14,423 bases of DNA from Nitrososphaerales archaeon TH5894 (GTDB lineage Archaea > Thermoproteota > Nitrososphaeria > Nitrososphaerales > Nitrososphaeraceae), in contig JAATVK010000245.1 in assembly GCA_014523485.1 (NCBI GenBank), positions 1 to 14,423 of the forward strand, given 5' to 3'. Position numbers and translations under genes: made by a program. This document shows positions 6,859 through 14,290 of this stretch, piece by piece (within the stretch, counting starts at the first letter, position 1; each line of letters opens with the position of its first letter). Below the pieces are notes generated by a model, which ran no database searches, had not been told where the DNA came from, and saw only the letters and a list, made by a program, of their open reading frames with translations.

Positions 6859-6877
6859 CAAACAAATTTTTTGTTTG
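6859..6877. repeat. Perfect inverted repeat between PII-like gene and unknown gene, possible operator
   Basis: CAAACAAA (6859-6866) and TTTGTTTG (6870-6877) are perfect 8-bp inverted arms around a TTT spacer. The site lies 56 nt upstream of the TTG of the PII-like gene and about 155 nt upstream of the divergent gene at 7032. Neither neighbour ends here, so it is not a terminator. A dimeric regulator site is plausible. The AT-rich background weakens the case. Confidence 0.4.
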
Positions 6878-7031
6878 GGATTATAAGAAAGAAAATTTAT
6901 AAAAATTTTAAGTTTTAAAATAAAAAGTAACAAAATTCCATAAAAAATTTAATTTTTTATATTTCATCCAAAATAGAAGTGATATGAACTTGATTAAAAT
7001 TCAAATAATACACCACCTAATTCTTTAATTA

Positions 7032-7418
7032 ATGACTTTTTTTTATGATGAAATTTCTAAATCCCTCTCTTCTGAAATCCCTCAAAGTAAAAATTCTTAC
7101 CTAAAAGCAATGCTGGATTTGGAAAGATTTGAAATAGGACAAAGTTACGTTACTTCTAAGTTAAAAAATAAAAAAAATGATACAATAGTAGTAAATATTC
7201 AGGGTGGTGGCCCTGGAATAGATATATCGAATTCACTTTTTAACTTGACTGAGACTCCTAAGATTGCATATGTACGTACTATGATTGATAATAAGATGTT
7301 AGTAAGAAAATTACCAGTACTTGGAGTTAAAGATTGGTTACTGATTTATGAAAATACCCTTTTCTTGTTGGCTGTAAAGGAAAAGTACGATGAATTAGAA
7401 CTTCTTTGTGTTTTTTAA
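7032..7418 (+). CDS. Conserved-looking hypothetical protein, 128 residues
   Basis: I do not recognise this protein. It has no signal peptide, no long membrane segment and only one cysteine (C126). The N-terminal third is polar and probably helical (about 20-36). A beta-strand pattern follows, TIVVNIQ (51-57), leading into GGGPGID (58-64), a glycine-rich turn. The C-terminal half alternates short hydrophobic strands and loops (KIAYVRTMI, MLVRKLPVLG, WLLIYENTLFLLAV), suggesting a small alpha/beta or beta-rich domain. It is transcribed divergently from the PII-like gene across 228 nt and is followed by T6 tracts, so it is likely monocistronic. Its placement raises, but does not show, a link to PII signalling. 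The long frame without stops in AT-rich DNA and its coherent composition support a real gene. Confidence 0.7.
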   Translation: MTFFYDEISKSLSSEIPQSKNSYLKAMLDLERFEIGQSYVTSKLKNKKNDTIVVNIQGGGPGIDISNSLFNLTETPKIAYVRTMIDNKMLVRKLPVLGVKDWLLIYENTLFLLAVKEKYDELELLCVF

Positions 7419-7432
7419 TTTTCTAATAGATA

Positions 7433-7458
7433 TTTTTTGTATTTTAAAATGATTTTTT
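7433..7458 (+). terminator. T-tract terminator after the 128-residue protein gene
   Basis: Two T6 tracts (7433-7438 and 7453-7458) lie 15 and 35 nt after the stop at 7418, the expected arrangement for archaeal intrinsic termination. Confidence 0.45.
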
Positions 7459-7521
7459 AACAGCTATATTGTAAATATCATAGATAAGGTTTTAAGTGAT
7501 ATCGTTATCCAAATTCTTGAA

Positions 7522-9663
7522 ATGGGCTTAGCGCAGCTTGCTAAGGTTACTATAATTCTTCCTAGGATGGAATCATCAAAAGTTGCTACTCAGCTGGCAC
7601 AGTTTGAATGGTTTCATCCAATCAGTGCTAATTCTGAATATTCTGATCCTAATCTAGATGACCTACATTTACGTTCACAAAAACTCTTTCAAAGTATCGA
7701 TGAAGTTGTACGTGATTTAGGGATTAAAACAGAAATTGGAATAATGGATGCTCTTATGAAGGGTAAACCAAAGAATAAAAAAGAATTACAAATTTCAGAA
7801 ATTGAACAGTTAATCTTGAAACTGGAGGAAGATTCAAAGACTTTGGTAAATGAAACCTCAAAAATCATTAATGAAAGAGATTCTTTAAATAGGCAACTTG
7901 AAGAATATAAAACATTAAAAGATACTCTAAGTGTAGTATCCAATCTAAAGATCGATATATCCAGACTTAACGATATTAAGTTATTTTATCAAAATATGTT
8001 TATTATTAAAACTAAAGATTTCCCAGAGATTCAACGTTCGCTTTCAGATATATCTCTTTTTGCCTTGAAATTAAATGATACCCATTCTGCATTATTCATC
8101 TTCGCTAAAAATGAGGATTCTGATAGAATAGGAAAAACAATACGTAGTTTTGACATATCACAAATTGTTATACCTAATACTTTTTCTCAAAATCCAAGTG
8201 AAGCTTTTCAACATTTATCTACAAAAATAAAGGAATTAACTACAAAGAAAAAAGATATTGATTCTAATATTTTGAAGATAAGCAAAGAAAATAATTCAAA
8301 AATTCTGTATTTGAGAGAATCATCCCAAGTTATACGAGAGATTTTAGAAACTTTAAGAAAACCTGCAGGATTAAAGAATTTTGCTGTTATTCAAGGATAC
8401 ATTCCAACTGTTATGGCTAATAATTTCAAGAAATTACATGAAAAATGGATAACGATATTCGAGCATAAAAAACCTAATGATTTCCATCAAATAGAGAAGG
8501 ACCATGAACATGATTCTGAACAGTCAAAAGAAAATCAAGAACCAATTTTATTTGCCAATAGTCGTTATTTTAGATCTTTTGAACCAATAACACTGACCCA
8601 AGGTCCACCAAGACCCAATGAGATAGATCCCACTCCAATGATTGCATTAATATTTCCTATTTTTTACGGATTGATGTTTGGAGATGCAGGACAAGGTGCA
8701 TTATTGGCTTTGCTTGGTGCTACATTTAGACTTAGAGGAACAGGAAATTTAAAAAAATGGGGTACGTTGATTCTTGCATCAGGAATATCTGCAGTAATCG
8801 CAGGGTTGATAGTAGGAGAGGCTTTCGGATTTCATATTGTTGAACTCCCAGGTGGGGAATATCTGAGATCATTAGGATTCATAGGAATATTAAATGCAGC
8901 AGACTTTACAGAAGAGACTGTCCTGACTATTCTTACTTTTTCAATCAATATTGGTATTACACACCTAGTAAGTGCTTTTGCATTTTCCATATACAAGGGA
9001 ATCAAACAAGGCAAGAAATACGAAGTACTTACTAACCGTCTTCCGACCCTGATAATGTATTTGGCAATTATTTCTCTCATGTTAGCTGCAGTAGGTGCTA
9101 ATTACAAGGTTCTTGAAATGTATACCAATCAAAACCCTGCTCCCTTCTTTTCAAATATAGCGGGTGATTGGGTTACTGTAGAAATAGTTACAAAGATTTC
9201 GTTCTTGATTCTTATGATAACTATGGTGCTACAAATTCTTGCAGTTCCTTTGGGCGTTAAACTTGGGAAAGTGAAAGTTCATGGAAATGTAAATGAAGAA
9301 TTATTTATGACAGTCATTGAAGTTATGTTGATTAGATTAGTAGAATTATTTGCTAATACAATTAGTTATACTAGAATTGGAATTATGTTACTTGTACATG
9401 TAGCTTTAATGGGTACAGCCAATAATGGAGTAGAATTCTTTTTATCCACCGGTAACTTTGCAGTTGGAATAGGAGTAGCAATACTAGGAAATCTAGGTGT
9501 AATGATGATAGAAGGATTACTAGTCTATATTCAGGCACTTAGGCTTCATTTATACGAGTGGTTTACAAAATTCTACGAGGGTACAGGAATTCCATTTAAA
9601 AAATTGGTACCAGAAATGCTATACACAAGCCTGATATGGGAAAAGAAACCACAACAAAAATAA
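7522..9663 (+). CDS. atpI: A/V-type ATP synthase subunit I (subunit a)
   Basis: This 713-residue subunit is the stator part of the rotary ATPase: its membrane domain forms the two proton half-channels beside the c-ring, and its N-terminal arm links to the peripheral stalks. Residues 1-360 are cytoplasmic, with a start typical of the family (LAKVTIILPR) and coiled-coil stretches at about 85-135 and 235-280. An unusual His/acid-rich linker spans about 318-340. The membrane domain begins at TPMIALIFPIFYGLMFGDAG (371-390), a family signature, and holds about seven to eight spans. R618 in TISYTRIGIML aligns by motif with the essential channel arginine (R735 of yeast Vph1). The end QALRLHLYEWFTKFYEGTG (671-689) is also diagnostic. 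Length is slightly above the usual 620-680. No other ATPase subunit gene lies in the window, so it is detached from the main operon. Confidence 0.93.
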   Translation: MGLAQLAKVTIILPRMESSKVATQLAQFEWFHPISANSEYSDPNLDDLHLRSQKLFQSIDEVVRDLGIKTEIGIMDALMKGKPKNKKELQISEIEQLILKLEEDSKTLVNETSKIINERDSLNRQLEEYKTLKDTLSVVSNLKIDISRLNDIKLFYQNMFIIKTKDFPEIQRSLSDISLFALKLNDTHSALFIFAKNEDSDRIGKTIRSFDISQIVIPNTFSQNPSEAFQHLSTKIKELTTKKKDIDSNILKISKENNSKILYLRESSQVIREILETLRKPAGLKNFAVIQGYIPTVMANNFKKLHEKWITIFEHKKPNDFHQIEKDHEHDSEQSKENQEPILFANSRYFRSFEPITLTQGPPRPNEIDPTPMIALIFPIFYGLMFGDAGQGALLALLGATFRLRGTGNLKKWGTLILASGISAVIAGLIVGEAFGFHIVELPGGEYLRSLGFIGILNAADFTEETVLTILTFSINIGITHLVSAFAFSIYKGIKQGKKYEVLTNRLPTLIMYLAIISLMLAAVGANYKVLEMYTNQNPAPFFSNIAGDWVTVEIVTKISFLILMITMVLQILAVPLGVKLGKVKVHGNVNEELFMTVIEVMLIRLVELFANTISYTRIGIMLLVHVALMGTANNGVEFFLSTGNFAVGIGVAILGNLGVMMIEGLLVYIQALRLHLYEWFTKFYEGTGIPFKKLVPEMLYTSLIWEKKPQQK

Positions 9664-9687
9664 CATAACAAGAACCGATTTAATTTT

Positions 9688-9764
9688 TAAAATAATATGA
9701 CCTAGGACATCTGCTCAATATCCTAGGTCAAGGAAATTGTTCCCCTTCGGTTTGGTCGATGTAT
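9688..9764 (-). ncRNA. Candidate small RNA with two hairpins, antisense to the atpI 3' UTR
   Basis: Read leftwards, a promoter-like element (9785-9796) predicts a transcript starting near 9764. The first hairpin (9747 to 9730) pairs AAGGGGA with TTTCCTT around ACAA, including two G-U pairs that become C-A mismatches on the other strand. The second is a perfect 10-bp stem (9730 to 9698), with a T4 tract (complement of 9689-9692) 5 nt beyond it, like an intrinsic terminator. No start codon with a meaningful frame is present. The total is about 75 nt. Alternatively the structure simply ends the atpI transcript on the plus strand. It matches no RNA family I know. Confidence 0.35.
9698..9730. repeat. 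Perfect 10-bp inverted repeat downstream of atpI
   Basis: TGACCTAGGA (9698-9707) and TCCTAGGTCA (9721-9730) are perfectly complementary around a 13-nt loop. GC content is high for this region. On the plus strand a T6 tract (9766-9771) follows 35 nt later, so it could aid atpI termination. On the minus strand a T4 tract follows after 5 nt, which fits a hairpin terminator better. Confidence 0.65.
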
Positions 9765-9784
9765 CTTTTTTATGGTTAATAGGA

Positions 9785-9796
9785 ATATTTAAAGGT
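9785..9796 (-). promoter_or_regulatory. Promoter-like element identical to that of the DPS-like gene
   Basis: The minus strand reads ACCTTTAAATAT, the same 12 bases as the DPS-like gene promoter (4948-4959). No minus-strand protein gene starts downstream; the next feature in that direction is the hairpin pair at 9698-9747. By the spacing at the DPS-like gene, transcription would begin near 9764. Confidence 0.4.
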
Positions 9797-9840
9797 GGTG
9801 GATTGCTAAAATCATGTATTGAATTCTATTATCAAAATAA

Positions 9841-9849
9841 TTTATAAAT
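9841..9849 (+). promoter_or_regulatory. TATA box for the membrane zinc-ribbon gene
   Basis: TTTATAAAT lies 21-29 nt upstream of the ATG at 9870, the spacing of a leaderless transcript. Confidence 0.5.
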
Positions 9850-9869
9850 AACATGCGGCTATAAATTAA

Positions 9870-10175
9870 ATGATGAGTGATTTTAATAATAAAAATTTCA
9901 TATTAAACCAAGCGCTATGGCTAGGCATATCTCTAGCTATTAGCATTGCTATATCTCTTATAGTACCATTCCCCTACTCATTACCCATTATAATTGGAGT
10001 TTTCCTTCTTCTAAGCTTTTATATCAGGCAACGACAGTTTAAGAAACTAGGATTGTCAAGTGCTACTATGTTTGGTAACAGTTCTGTAAACTACTATTGT
10101 ATGAATTGTGGAGCTAAGCATAACCAAGTATCATGTCCTCGCTGCGGCTCAAAAATGAAAAGAGTTGGAGCATAA
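9870..10175 (+). CDS. Membrane protein with C-terminal zinc ribbon, unknown function
   Basis: The 101-residue protein has two hydrophobic spans (about 14-32 and 37-52) joined by a short PFPYS turn, and then a basic linker starting RQRQFKK (53-59). A zinc ribbon follows: CMNC (77-80) and CPRC (89-92) with GAKHNQVS between the two knuckles. Both termini are probably cytoplasmic, placing the ribbon in the cytosol, where it could bind a protein or nucleic acid at the membrane. Two ATG codons in tandem (9870 and 9873) allow a one-residue difference in start; the TATA-like box suits both. It is convergent with the tpiA gene, with stops 46 nt apart. I cannot assign a family; the architecture resembles many small archaeal membrane proteins with an added ribbon. 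Confidence 0.8.
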   Translation: MMSDFNNKNFILNQALWLGISLAISIAISLIVPFPYSLPIIIGVFLLLSFYIRQRQFKKLGLSSATMFGNSSVNYYCMNCGAKHNQVSCPRCGSKMKRVGA

Positions 10176-10221
10176 ATTTTTATACTTTGGAATTCATTTT
10201 AATAAAATTCTGATATCACTA

Positions 10222-10890
10222 TTATTCAAAACCTTCACAAAGTTCTATCAGTTTATCTTGCCATGCATCTGCCTTTATTAATCCACTTGCCAAAAGTATC
10301 CCTTTTGATCCAAGATTTATTGCACTTTTAACATCGGTCTTATCTACTATTCCAGCTCCACAAATTACTTTTATGTTTTCAGAATGTTTGGCTGCTTCTT
10401 TAACAGATTTAGTAATTATCGATGGATTGACTTTGCTAACTGCTTTCCCAGTTCCTATTAGTTCTGGAGGCTCAATAGCAATCATATTTGGATTTAATCT
10501 AGCCAATTTCCCAACTTCCTTGGATGTTGCCGCACAAACTATTGAAGTCATATTTAATTGTCCCAATCGTTCTACAAGCTTTTGTATATGTGTATGTTCA
10601 ATTCTGTGTTCGCTATGATTTATCAATGAACCAACTGCTCCATAAGATTTTGCTAATTCAGGAATAATAAAGCCAGTAGTAGCTCCTATTTTTTCGTCAT
10701 CTATATGTTGACAAATAAGAGGAAGTTTAACACATTGTGATAAGTAAAATAAAGAATTTTGTGGAGGTGCTATCATTATTTGTACGTGGTTACTCTGTGA
10801 AATGTCTCTTGCAACTTCTGAGAGTTGTAAGATTTTCTCTCCAGCCACTTCTAAGTAATTCTTACAGTTTATTATAATAATTCCTTTCAA
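10222..10890 (-). CDS. tpiA: Archaeal triosephosphate isomerase
   Basis: It interconverts glyceraldehyde-3-phosphate and dihydroxyacetone phosphate in the cytoplasm. At 222 residues it has the archaeal length, shorter than the roughly 250 of bacterial and eukaryotic enzymes because of shortened helices; known archaeal forms are tetramers. Catalytic residues are visible: N8 and K10 in INCKNY, H92 in INHSEHR and the base E140 in AIEPPELIGTG (138-148). The C-terminal phosphate-binding motifs are CGAGI (177-181) and LLASGL (199-204). The start is a TTG at 10890, with AAGGA 8 nt upstream and an in-frame TAG further upstream, so ATG-based prediction would miss it. It begins 25 nt after the FBP aldolase/phosphatase gene in a gluconeogenic operon, where it supplies both triose phosphates in balance. 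Confidence 0.94.
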   Translation of the reverse strand: MKGIIIINCKNYLEVAGEKILQLSEVARDISQSNHVQIMIAPPQNSLFYLSQCVKLPLICQHIDDEKIGATTGFIIPELAKSYGAVGSLINHSEHRIEHTHIQKLVERLGQLNMTSIVCAATSKEVGKLARLNPNMIAIEPPELIGTGKAVSKVNPSIITKSVKEAAKHSENIKVICGAGIVDKTDVKSAINLGSKGILLASGLIKADAWQDKLIELCEGFE

Positions 10891-10898
10891 ATTATTAT

Positions 10899-10903
10899 TC
10901 CTT
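10899..10903 (-). promoter_or_regulatory. Ribosome-binding site that fixes the TTG start of tpiA
   Basis: The minus strand reads AAGGA, 8 nt before the TTG at 10890. As an internal operon gene tpiA needs a Shine-Dalgarno site, unlike the leaderless first genes in this window. The site selects the TTG. Confidence 0.6.
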
Positions 10904-10915
10904 TTGTACTAAAAA

Positions 10916-12052
10916 TTATTTTTTGTTCCCTTTTTTAGAGAATTTTTGTGTTTCTTTATTGCTTATGCTTGATGTAAATTTCTGATTCAATTTATCCATT
11001 CTTGCTTCATATCCTTTATTATATTCTAATTCATCAGGTACTAAAGTTGCAGGATGAATAAATCCTTGATTCCTCATAATCATTGCTCTTTCAGATGCCC
11101 ATGTCCTCTGTAAGTCCCAATCGGCTGTTCCAAATCCATCAAGAGGGCCAGTTAGTCTGCCTTCGTGCATACTAAATACTAAACATTCTACAATTGGTAT
11201 TGAATAATTAAGGCTAGCTGGTGAATTCAGTTTGACTGGCATTAAAGGCAAATGATGACTACCTCTTGTATTACCTGATACATAATGAGGATTATTAAAA
11301 GCACTACCAACTTCTTCTGTTGCTGGAAAGTTCTTTTGTGTTCTAACTATTGCTATTGGATCATCCTTACCAACATAGGTTCCAGCTATGTTATGTAACC
11401 TATCAGTTGATGCAGAAAGAATTTGCTCCCCTTCTGAGGAATAAACTGAATGAACAACGTATCTGCCAGGAAACATCAAAGCAGCTTCTAACTCTGGTTT
11501 ATCCTCCCACATTTTTAAATCTGCAATATTACCCGTCATGACATCCATGATCCTAAAAGTAACCCCACCTGCCAATTTTTCATTTATTAATAGTCCTGTA
11601 TTACTTCCAGCATCTACAAACATTCTCCAAAATGGAAAATTAAATGCACCAGGCTCTGTCTTATCAGCAGCAAAAATACAGAATACTTCACTTTGTCTTT
11701 CTTCCATTTCTATTTCCGCAACTCCAGGACCCATACCTCTAACATTTCCAGAAAAAGAATCCTTTAACAAATCTTGTCCAGCTCCATACAATCCTTGGTT
11801 TTTAGCTGTTTTAGTTCCTTCACTAAATGCATCCCATGCTAGTTTATGAATTTTTTCATTATCTGTTCCTAACTTATGAGTCATGATAATGTGAATATCA
11901 TCGCCGCTATATCCAATATAATGGTCTATGAGAAATTTGGTTCCCGTTTTCTCAATATATTTTTTAACAACATCAAGTAATTCATCGCTAGGCCTGGTAT
12001 GTCCACCAATTGCTCCTATATCTGCTTTTATTGCTGAAACTGTTATACGCAT
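10916..12052 (-). CDS. fbp: Bifunctional fructose-1,6-bisphosphate aldolase/phosphatase, archaeal type V
   Basis: One active site first condenses DHAP with glyceraldehyde-3-phosphate to fructose-1,6-bisphosphate, then hydrolyses it to fructose-6-phosphate, making gluconeogenesis unidirectional. The 378-residue protein is typical in length, and the family forms octamers. Metal-binding residues are D11 and H18 in ADIGAIGGHTRPS (10-22), D51/D52 in YSGDD, Q93 in YGAGQDLL and D130 in FAADKTEPG. Tyr226 and Lys229 in TYVGKD match the Tyr/Lys pair of the family, the Lys forming the Schiff base with DHAP. The last 20 residues are a Lys/Ser-rich tail without obvious role. It is the first gene of an operon with tpiA, 25 nt apart, and shares a 129-nt divergent region with topoisomerase IA. 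A TATA-like box 20-31 nt before the ATG predicts a leaderless start. Confidence 0.96.
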   Translation of the reverse strand: MRITVSAIKADIGAIGGHTRPSDELLDVVKKYIEKTGTKFLIDHYIGYSGDDIHIIMTHKLGTDNEKIHKLAWDAFSEGTKTAKNQGLYGAGQDLLKDSFSGNVRGMGPGVAEIEMEERQSEVFCIFAADKTEPGAFNFPFWRMFVDAGSNTGLLINEKLAGGVTFRIMDVMTGNIADLKMWEDKPELEAALMFPGRYVVHSVYSSEGEQILSASTDRLHNIAGTYVGKDDPIAIVRTQKNFPATEEVGSAFNNPHYVSGNTRGSHHLPLMPVKLNSPASLNYSIPIVECLVFSMHEGRLTGPLDGFGTADWDLQRTWASERAMIMRNQGFIHPATLVPDELEYNKGYEARMDKLNQKFTSSISNKETQKFSKKGNKK

Positions 12053-12071
12053 AATTTGATTGGATTAAATA

Positions 12072-12083
12072 TTGTTTATATCT
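12072..12083 (-). promoter_or_regulatory. TATA box of the fbp-tpiA operon
   Basis: The minus strand reads GATATAAACAAT, 20-31 nt before the ATG at 12052, giving a leaderless mRNA for the operon. Confidence 0.5.
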
Positions 12084-12153
12084 TTTCTGCTATGTATTTT
12101 ATCTTAATCATCTTAAAAGTTCTCCTTCTTTTATTGCATGAAACAATATTTTG

Positions 12154-12163
12154 ATTATAAAAG
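12154..12163 (+). promoter_or_regulatory. TATA box for the topoisomerase gene
   Basis: ATTATAAAAG lies 19-28 nt upstream of the ATG at 12182. It faces away from the fbp promoter about 70 nt to the left. Confidence 0.45.
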
Positions 12164-12181
12164 TTAAATATAAGAAAGTGA

Positions 12182-14290
12182 ATGAAAGAAATCAAAATCC
12201 ATAATTTGAAGTTCAATTCAAAAGATAAAAAATATTCTCTTGTAATTTGTGAAAAACCAAATGTTGCTAATAGAATTGCTATTGCTTTAGGAACATCTCA
12301 GGTTAAAAAAGTAAAAATAAAAGGGAACATAGTCTTTGATGTACTTACTAAAGATAACGCACGTTATGTAATTCTATCCTCTAAAGGGCATCTGTATGGC
12401 CTAAAAGATCCTAATAAGAGAGATAAAATTTTTCCTATTTTTGATATATATTGGGCGCCGAAATTCACATCTCACAATAAAAATTCCAAAAACCTTATAG
12501 AATTAATACGTCGATTTGCTAAGGATACTGATAATTTTATCCATGCATGCGATTATGATCAAGAAGGTGAATTAATTGGATATAATATATTAGAATTAGT
12601 GTGCGAAAAAGCTTATAGTAATTCTCATAGAGCAAAATTGCCAACTTTGACTTCAGATGATATAAATAAATCTTTTATTACATTAGAAAGAACGAATAGA
12701 AATATGGCTTATGCTGGTATGTTTAGACACTTATTAGATTATATCTATGGAATAAATTTTTCTATGGCTGTTTCACGTGCTATAAAAATAAAAAATAGAT
12801 ATTCTTATCTAACTGTTGGAAGGGTTCAGAGTCCTACTCTGAAATTTATAGTAGATAGAGATCTGCAAATAAATTACTTTATACCAATCCCTTTTTGGAG
12901 AATAAAAGCTCATTTTAGAAAAGATGATGAAGTTTTTGTTTTTTTCTTTGAAAAAAAAAGAATAAATACATTAAAACAAGTAAATTATATTATAGATAAA
13001 TGTAGGGGTAAAAATGGTATTATAAATAATATCAATATTTCCAATGAATATGTAAAACCATTACATCCCTTTAACATAGGAGACCTTCAAAAGGAATCAT
13101 TTAGATTATTTAAATATTCTCCAGTTTATACTCTTTCGATTGCTGAAAATCTTTATTTAAAAGCATTGATTTCCTATCCAAGGACTAACAGTCAAATTCT
13201 TCCAGTTTCAATTAACTATAGGAAAATATTAAATGATTTAGAAAAAATTTCAGATCCATACAAAAAATATGTTACCATATTGTTAAATCAGAATAAGCTT
13301 TCTCCAAATAATGGTATAAAATATGATCCTGCTCATCCAGCTATTTATCCTACTGGAATAAAACCAGTAAATCTAAATTCTTCAGAAATAAAAGTTTATG
13401 ATCTTATCGTAAAAAGGTTTTTTGCTACATTTGGTCAACCTGCAATTTTTAAAAAAACTAAAATTGATATTATAGTAGATGATAATTTTTTATTTAATAA
13501 AGAATTAAAAAATATTCTCTTAAAAGGGTGGATTGAATTTTATAGTTCATTTTATAATTATACTGAGAACTCTGTTGAATACTCAGACCTTCAAATAGGA
13601 GATACATTGATCAATATAGATATTAGTAAAGATTCAGAGTTGACTGAACCTCCAATTTATTTCAATTATTCATCTTTATTATCAAAAATGGAATTAGAAG
13701 AAATGGGCACAAAATCTACCAGAGGAAATATTATAGAATTATTAATACGAAGAAATTATGTATCTATAAATAATAATAAAATCAACTCAACTGATCTTGG
13801 AATGTATTTAATAGATTTTATGGAAAAAAATCTTCCAAAGATAATTTCTACCAATTTGACCAGGACATTAGAACACTATTTATCAGATATTGAAAGAGGA
13901 ATTACAGATAGAATATTTATACTAAATAGTATAATTACTGATCTAATTGATTCTATGCATTATATTCAAAAAATAGAATCTGTATCTCCAATAGAACATC
14001 AACTGGTTAGAAGCAAGAATTTGATATTGATAGGAGCTTGTCCCGTTTGTAAAAAAGGAAAGTTTCAAATTATAAGATCTAAAAAAACCAAAAAACGATT
14101 TATCTCATGCACCGATTACTTTTCCGATAGTTGTACTGCTTCTGCCCCACTTCCACAACAAGGTTTAATTAAGAATACGAGTAAAATCTGCAAAGAATGC
14201 AATTGGCCAATACTAAATGTGTTTTATCCAACTAAGAGATACAGTAAAAACTTTTGTATAAATATTAATTGCCCTACAAAATTAATTTAA
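12182..14290 (+). CDS. topA: DNA topoisomerase IA with C-terminal zinc ribbons
   Basis: It relaxes or decatenates DNA by cutting one strand through a 5'-phosphotyrosine and passing another through the gap. The TOPRIM domain shows E24-K25 in VICEKPNVANRIA (21-33) and the metal triad D124, D126, E128 in DYDQEGELIG. Signatures of the gate follow: TVGRVQSPTL (211-220), the catalytic Y332 in SYPRTNSQILP (331-341) with R334, and HPAIYPTG (385-392). The region around 485-515 ends in ELEEMGTKSTRGNIIELL, typical of archaeal TopA/Top3-like enzymes. The C-terminus has two four-cysteine zinc ribbons: C620/C623 with C643/C651, and C670/C673 with C692/C697. At 702 residues it is complete. There is no helicase domain, so it is not reverse gyrase, consistent with a mesophile. 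Its last 4 nt overlap the end of a convergent gene. Confidence 0.95.
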   Translation: MKEIKIHNLKFNSKDKKYSLVICEKPNVANRIAIALGTSQVKKVKIKGNIVFDVLTKDNARYVILSSKGHLYGLKDPNKRDKIFPIFDIYWAPKFTSHNKNSKNLIELIRRFAKDTDNFIHACDYDQEGELIGYNILELVCEKAYSNSHRAKLPTLTSDDINKSFITLERTNRNMAYAGMFRHLLDYIYGINFSMAVSRAIKIKNRYSYLTVGRVQSPTLKFIVDRDLQINYFIPIPFWRIKAHFRKDDEVFVFFFEKKRINTLKQVNYIIDKCRGKNGIINNINISNEYVKPLHPFNIGDLQKESFRLFKYSPVYTLSIAENLYLKALISYPRTNSQILPVSINYRKILNDLEKISDPYKKYVTILLNQNKLSPNNGIKYDPAHPAIYPTGIKPVNLNSSEIKVYDLIVKRFFATFGQPAIFKKTKIDIIVDDNFLFNKELKNILLKGWIEFYSSFYNYTENSVEYSDLQIGDTLINIDISKDSELTEPPIYFNYSSLLSKMELEEMGTKSTRGNIIELLIRRNYVSINNNKINSTDLGMYLIDFMEKNLPKIISTNLTRTLEHYLSDIERGITDRIFILNSIITDLIDSMHYIQKIESVSPIEHQLVRSKNLILIGACPVCKKGKFQIIRSKKTKKRFISCTDYFSDSCTASAPLPQQGLIKNTSKICKECNWPILNVFYPTKRYSKNFCININCPTKLI

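Noticed and set aside
9731..9760. Possible tRNA fragment suggested by the GGTTTGGTCGAT stretch
   Set aside because: No acceptor stem, anticodon arm or T-arm consensus can be assembled around it on either strand.
11538..11849. 103-codon plus-strand frame inside fbp (and a similar one at 11350-11541)
   Set aside because: Both lie entirely antisense to the FBP aldolase/phosphatase, which is unambiguous.
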